This document shows, piece by piece, positions 58,883 to 64,000 of a DNA stretch of 64,000 nt. Below the pieces are notes generated by a model, which saw only the letters and a list, made by a program, of their open reading frames with translations, was not told the origin of the DNA and did not search any database. This stretch comes from Persicaria tinctoria. Taxonomy: Eukaryota; Streptophyta; Magnoliopsida; Caryophyllales; Polygonaceae. The stretch is taken from assembly GCA_037127255.1 (NCBI GenBank), contig JBANSL010000004.1:52153702-52217701 (forward strand), given 5' to 3'. The first letter of the stretch is position 1, and each line of letters begins with the position of its first letter. The position numbers and the translations under genes are program-made.

Positions 58883-59852
58883 TGATACGGGGTTAGCCGT
58901 AGGATGGCCCGATCTTCGACAATCAAGACTCAAAGACAAGAACGGAAGCAAAAGACTCAATAACAATAACAAACGACTCGATATCGACACAAAGACAAAC
59001 AAACGCAGCAACTTAGACTCAACGAAATAATGAATTAAAGACCGATAGATGGGTGATTCGAACTAAAATAGAACGAGGCAAAGACCCCAGGCCTTCTAAG
59101 AGGATAGGAATCAAATACCAACGACTATAAAGCCCGCCTCTACAACCTCACACAACCAAGCGGACAACTTGGAGGCACAAGGAGGGGACTTGTGATTACC
59201 TGGATCACCAAGCTCTCGCGAGGTTGACGAAATCAAAGCAAACCAAGTTAGATCTATAACCAATTGTGCAATCGATGAGCAATGCTTCGAATCGATTGAC
59301 TTTCTCACAGTTGTGTTTCACACAAAGCACTGTATTTCTGAATAATGGAAGACGTCTAATGTTTATAAGAAGATCGGCCGTCAATATATAACCTAGGGCT
59401 GATTTAGATGGAAAATAATAATTAAAAATAACCCCTAAATTACCTAAAATAACTTAAGCAAATAAGGTCTCTAAAAATAGCAATAAAAAGAGTTCCAACA
59501 CTTAAGTAAATTCCCGTCTAAAACAGCGACAACATCAAAGAATGTGATTTTCGGCCAAGCTCTAGGACGAATCTGGAAAAACTTTCAACAGTAAAATTGT
59601 AGATCTCTTCGTCCTCGTTCCGACAAGGTATGGCACGATCCGATCCGATCCGATTAAATATTGAATCCGTACAACTCATTTTACCGAGACGTCGAAAAGT
59701 TGTCAACTGTGCATGAACGAACCCAAAAACGAACGACCCAAGGTGGAGCCTTCTTCTTCTTCCTGAGGATGACATCATTCTCGTGATCTCGAATCATAGG
59801 TCCATCCCCAAGTATAGGTGTATCCGAAGGTGTCTTGGATGGTCCCGCATCA
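58883..59852. mobile_element. LTR-like block, possible solo LTR
   Basis: The block opens TGATACGG and closes CCGCATCA, so the ends are short imperfect inverted repeats as in an LTR. TATA-like sequence lies near 59388 on the minus strand. It cuts off copy C. No primer site, polypurine tract or target duplication was found, so the assignment is tentative. Confidence 0.4.
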
Positions 59853-60218
59853 ACAGGTTTCGTGTGAATGATCGTTGGTTTGTGAACCCTGTTGATTCTG
59901 TTTAGAGTCCAAGCTGAGGTGTTCGCTAGTGATCCCCAGAGTTCTCTACGAGCTTCTTCCGTTCGGCTGGTCGGTTCGTTGGTTCTGCTAGCTTGTAGTT
60001 TACCGTGTAGAATGATATGTACTTTATTTCTGGATTTTTCTTTCCGTCATTTGTTTCTTGTTATTTCCATTCAGTCATTTGCTTCTATTATTTGGTTCTA
60101 GTTGTATTTGATGGTTGATCCATCCCTGACTTGCTTGGACTCTCGATTTTTCTAGATTTGTCTAAGGAATCGAATTTCTTTCCTCCTATTAAAAAAAAAA
60201 GAAAAAAAAGAAAGAAAA
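59853..60218 (+). other. Possible poly(A)-tailed retroelement remnant
   Basis: TG-rich sequence with no useful frame ends in an A-rich tail (60189-60218). This would suit the 3' end of a 5'-truncated LINE or a processed transcript. No coding part remains to confirm it. Confidence 0.3.
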
Positions 60219-61099
60219 GCAGATAGGGTTCTAATAAGAGTTTGGGATCGGAACAGCAAATTTAATGGATGACAGTGGATCTCCTCGAATTCGAATTCCC
60301 GCCGATGGTTAAAAACCAAAGATCGGGGTGTCACCCTCTCCCGTCCCGCCCCACCCGTTCATCCTCCGTTGGGTTCTCTCTCTCACACACTGGTACACCT
60401 ACAACCCCTCCCTCTCCCTCTCTCTCCCTGACATCGTTTGATCTTTCTTCCTATTCTCTCGCTACTTTCCTAACAACCAAAATCAAAGCTTGGCCTGTCA
60501 CATCGTTAAGCTCGCCCCTTTCCCCATCTCCTTCCCCCATCTGTCTCCCGTCGACTTTGAATTGTTTCTATTTCATCCTTCATCTCCCCCTTTGATCGAT
60601 TTTTCTTTTTGCAGATATGTCGACGATGTTCCATTTTCGGTGTTTGATTGCATCCTTGGTCGATTGATTTTCCTTTCACCATTTTGGGTTTTCTAATTTT
60701 CTTATCCCTTCTCTTGATTCCCTCTTCCGGGTTCACCTTTTTTCTGGCTCCTCTTCTACTTGGGTACGTCCCGACCCCTATTTCCCCTCTCTTTCGTTTT
60801 CCATTCTGTGCTTTTGATGAACATCTGAAGATGCTAGCTAGGCTAATTTGTTGCTGTGCCCTTGAATTTGGGGGGGTTTGATTTCTTGATGTAATTGATT
60901 GAATTTTGTATTCGTGTTTCTCGATTTCAATCTGAATGCGCGCATGATCAATTGCGGAGACGGTAGATCTTCTAACATTGTGGTAATTTTTTTCGTTGAT
61001 TCAAGGGGTGGGAACAAGAGAAGAAATTTCAGAAGTGGTTTGTGTTTTAGGATAAAAGGAGGAAACTGGAGATGCTATTTATTTACTGTTTTTGAGAAG
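60219..61099 (+). promoter_or_regulatory. Promoter and leader region of the MADS-box gene
   Basis: CT-rich stretches at about 60370-60450 and 60510-60560 look like a plant leader. A possible 5' UTR intron may start at a GTACGT near 60764. No clear TATA box was picked. The frame upstream of the MADS start is open back to a Met at 60899, but that peptide has no MADS character, so it is treated as leader. Confidence 0.45.
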
Positions 61100-63990
61100 A
61101 TGGGAAGGGTTAAGCTGAAGATAAAAAGAATAGAAAGCACCACCAACCGTCAAGTTACTTATTCCAAAAGGAAAAGTGGGATTTTGAAGAAAGCCGCCGA
61201 GTTGTCCATCTTGTGTGACATAGACATTATCCTGCTTATGATCTCTCCCACGGGGAAGCCTGCATTATACCGTGGACAACGCAGGTACATTTCTTCTTCT
61301 TCTTTCTTTTAAAAAATTGCAAAGCGAATTTGGTTTGGCTTCATGAAGACATATTTTTGATACTAAAGACTGAGCAAATGAATCAATGCTTGAATTTGTC
61401 CATGCCATGATCTATGTTTTCAATAGTAGAAATTGAACATACGAAATTCAAGATTATAGCATTTAGTGAGTTATGGATTGTTATCTGTTTGGTAAGGGTT
61501 TGAGTGGTTAATGAATATCACTATACTGGGTTAAGTTTTTTTTTTTTTGATGGAATAAGATGCCTCATTTGATTATAAATGATTCGAAAAGCTGTACTCA
61601 TTTATTTACTGATCTACCCGGGTATCTATATATGACTATAAGATTTCATTTTAATTTTCTTTACTCATTTGACTAGCTACAATAGTGAGTTCTGGATGCA
61701 GCAGTCACTTGCCATATTTTACTGTGTTCTTAAATATGTTAACTCGTTTCACAGCAACTTTGAGCAAGTAATTTCACAGTATGCTCAATTACCGCCACAT
61801 GAAAGGGCAAAAAGGTTACCGACTAACTATTTCACTTAATTGCTTACATTCAACCTATTGTTGTTAGGGCTAATTTCTTCACTCCTTATTGCAACAGGAA
61901 AGTTGAGAGCCTTGAAGTAAGAATCTCCACATGCATCTTCGGAAATTCTTAATACCATTTATGCATCTTAATTCTATTGAATGCTTTTTGTTTTGATGCT
62001 AATTGTATTGATACATGTTTTGTGAATATAGGTTTTGAGAAAGACATTCAAGAAGTTAGACCACGATGTAAATATTGAAGACTTTCTTGGTTCAGGGTGT
62101 GTGATAATGTTACATATGAACTCTGGTTAATGTTGTACTCCCTCCGTTCCATAATACATGGTCTTTTGATTTTCAACACGTTTTTTAAGGAGCGGAAAAC
62201 TCTATAAAATATTATTTTTTTAATTAATTTTTTTATATAATTTGATACTTATTAGTAACAAGTATCAAATTATATTAAAAAATTAATTAAAAAAATAATA
62301 TTTTATAGAGCTTTTCGCTCCTTAAAAAACGTGCTGAAAAGTAAAAGGACATGTATTATGGAACGGAGGTAGTATATAACTACTATAAACCTTGTCTAAT
62401 TTGATTCTTTTTTTCCTCGTGCAGCAAACAAACAATTGAGGTATAACTTAAATCAATATTTGTAATACTTAATGTGACTCTCTCTCTCTCTCCCCCCCCC
62501 CCCCCCCCCCCCCCCCCCACAAGCACACACATATAATGCCATTTTCATTTTGAAGAACGGATAGGTTTAACTCATTTTCTCATTATTGCGTTTGACAGGA
62601 ACTTAGTAATGGAGTGAGGGTACTACAAAGCCAACTTACAGAAATTCATAATAGATTGAGGTACTGCTTTGATCCTTTAATTTCCCAAATGGTTTGTTCT
62701 AGTGTGCGGGATACATATTTTCCAATCATTCCAGATTTATCATACATCTTAGGGAAATGAATTATAATTGCATTCTTATAATAGATACATGTTTGCATTT
62801 TACAGCTACTGGAACAATCCTGATAAAATTGACAATGCTGGAACTCTTAGTCAGATGGAGGGCTCATTAAGGGAATCACTTAATAGAATCCAGTTACGTA
62901 AGGTATAATTTGTTTTTCCTTAAAATGTTTTTCCGCATTTTTCCAACGATATGCTAGAACACTTGAAGTACCTATGAAAATCTGACAGTCGGATTTTCAT
63001 AGGTACTTCAAGAATGAGAATCAATTCACATGGATATAAAGGACATTGCCTTTACATCTGCAGGAAAGTTTGGAAAAGCACCGAGTCATGTCCCTTGAGT
63101 GCAGTAGTGAAGTGGTGAACTGTTTGCCGGAAGTAAATCTTTTTCCTCTCTCCCTCCTCTCTTTTCATCCAAGCAATGCTTATGGATAATATTTGGTTGC
63201 CTCAGTTTCAGAATGGAATGCAGTTACCTTTGGTAATGGGTGCAATGCAAGATGGACAACAGTTAACATGGTTTTCGAACAATGAGAATCAACAAGTCCT
63301 ATGGCCTGATGAGACAAGCCTTTATCAGCACAGGTGAAGATACCTCTTATTCGAACTATAGTTAACTTGCAATTCAGATATATCGAGTCATAGGGCTTAA
63401 CTTATATTCACATGAAAATAACAGGAAAATATCTTATTGCAATTTATCTTGCTCTTTCCTCTTATCTTCGTTACAATACGCCAGTGGAAGCAATTCATTT
63501 TCTCTTATTTTTAAAAGTAAAATCTCAATTGTTTTGCTCTCCCTACAGAGACATCAAGAGTTCTGTAGATACTTCAGCTCCCGGATATTCTGGATTCTAT
63601 GGAAATGGAGGCAAACAATTCGAAATGGATAATTCGAGGCAAATTGACAACATGACAAAGGAGTGTTATAGCTTAAATGATCTGACTGCTACATGCTTGG
63701 AAATCCAAATGGGTGAGCAATTTCCTTACACTCCATATGGAAATATAAATCTTCATGAAGAGAGCAAAGGCATACCAGAGCCACCGGGGATCAACTATCA
63801 AGAAAACACCATGAACTATAATCAGGTGACTGACAATAATTTCGAGTTGCCTGGATCCATGTACAACAATGGGCTTCAAGGGTGGCTGCCTGCTCCTGGG
63901 TCATGTACCGTTCCTGTCTACAGTGAGAATTCATACCCTCAGGTTAGGTCCACCCTGATTCCCTCTTCGATTTCTTGTTCTAATGATTGA
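61100..63990 (+). CDS. MIKC*-type MADS-box transcription factor, AGL30/AGL65-like
   Basis: The gene encodes a DNA-binding nuclear factor of the MIKC* P-clade, which in other plants acts in pollen as dimers with S-clade partners. Exons, all in phase with GT-AG introns: 61100-61284 (MADS domain, starting MGRVKLKIKRIE), 61755-61814, 61898-61916, 62032-62096, 62425-62440, 62599-62660, 62806-62902, 63064-63132, 63206-63333 (or from 63212) and 63549 onward. The short exons of the I and K region, and the Tyr-Trp-Asn-Asn-Pro-Asp-Lys-Ile block, are typical of AGL30-like genes. The last exon may splice at 63942 (CAG/GTTAGG) into sequence outside the window, or read on to the TGA at 63988-63990, giving about 380 residues. 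Introns carry a Stowaway element, a poly-C tract and a hairpin. Confidence 0.88.
62138..62372. mobile_element. Stowaway MITE in a MADS-box intron
   Basis: CTCCCTCCGTTCC and GGAACGGAGGTAG form the ends, with TA on each side (62136-62137 and 62373-62374). The two halves are near-perfect inverted copies. It lies in the intron between the exons ending at 62096 and starting at 62425. Confidence 0.92.
62478..62518. repeat. (CT)n then C-tract in a MADS-box intron
   Basis: Seven CT units followed by about 27 C residues. The length is probably unstable and hard to sequence. Confidence 0.95.
62962..63012. other. Perfect 21-bp hairpin in a MADS-box intron
   Basis: Arms 62962-62982 and 62992-63012 are exact inverted copies (CTTGAAGTACCTATGAAAATC and its complement, counted over 21 positions). 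Pairing continues inward by three more bases, leaving a CAG loop. It lies in the intron between the exons ending at 62902 and starting at 63064. Confidence 0.85.
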
Positions 63991-64000
63991 GTTAACTCTA

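Noticed and set aside
58883..60218. A complete LINE
   Set aside because: No endonuclease or RT sequence is present; only an A-rich tail and unassigned sequence remain.

Overview
The window is nuclear DNA of a flowering plant, most likely a eudicot. The evidence is one multi-exon MIKC*-type MADS-box gene with GT-AG introns at the right edge, plant-type LTR retrotransposons, Stowaway and Mutator-type MITEs, and a DNA transposon carrying fragments that look like plant genes. About nine tenths of it is transposable-element sequence, much of it nested. No intact transposon polyprotein was found. The species cannot be named from the sequence.

Layout. 1-19660: two tandem copies (A and B) of an Athila-like Ty3/gypsy family with gag and protease but no reverse transcriptase or integrase, joined through one shared LTR. 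Copy B is split by a minus-strand CRM-like chromovirus (7786-15617). 19661-20246: a short unidentified stretch with a (GA)n tract. 20247-31278: remnants of Tekay/Del-like chromoviruses in both orientations, including a minus-strand gag-protease piece and two large LTRs side by side. 31279-31850: CACTA-like subterminal repeats and a microsatellite. 31886-37268: a DNA transposon with about 60-bp terminal inverted repeats, carrying gene-like fragments (ribosomal protein L7-like, TIR1/AFB-like, one unknown), inverted AT-rich arrays and tRNA-like modules. 37269-39618: low-complexity sequence and a possible host exon on the minus strand. 39619-43390: a foldback MULE with a 9-bp target duplication, a Stowaway MITE, and a roughly 91-bp tandem repeat interrupted by a Pack-MULE-like element. 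43391-54552: a Tekay LTR and leader, split by a small non-autonomous LTR element with an unfamiliar ORF, followed by a decayed Tekay pol, protease and gag on the minus strand. 54553-58882: Athila-like copy C with a full 5' LTR. 58883-60218: an unassigned LTR-like block and a possible poly(A)-tailed remnant. 60219-63990: promoter, leader and gene body of an AGL30/AGL65-like MADS-box gene.

How the parts relate. The CRM-like element inside copy B, and the small element at 44101-47417, share LTR sequence that encodes the last part of the pol polyprotein, so the small element probably depends on a CRM-like partner. The Athila-like copies carry a tRNA-Asp primer site and gag-protease only, so they would need another element for reverse transcription and integration. 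The most unusual signal is a perfect 16-bp palindrome and its variants, repeated many times through the LTRs, the gag-protease linker and the 3' region of the Athila-like family. The only gene that looks functional is the MADS-box gene; a Stowaway element and a compact perfect hairpin lie in its introns.
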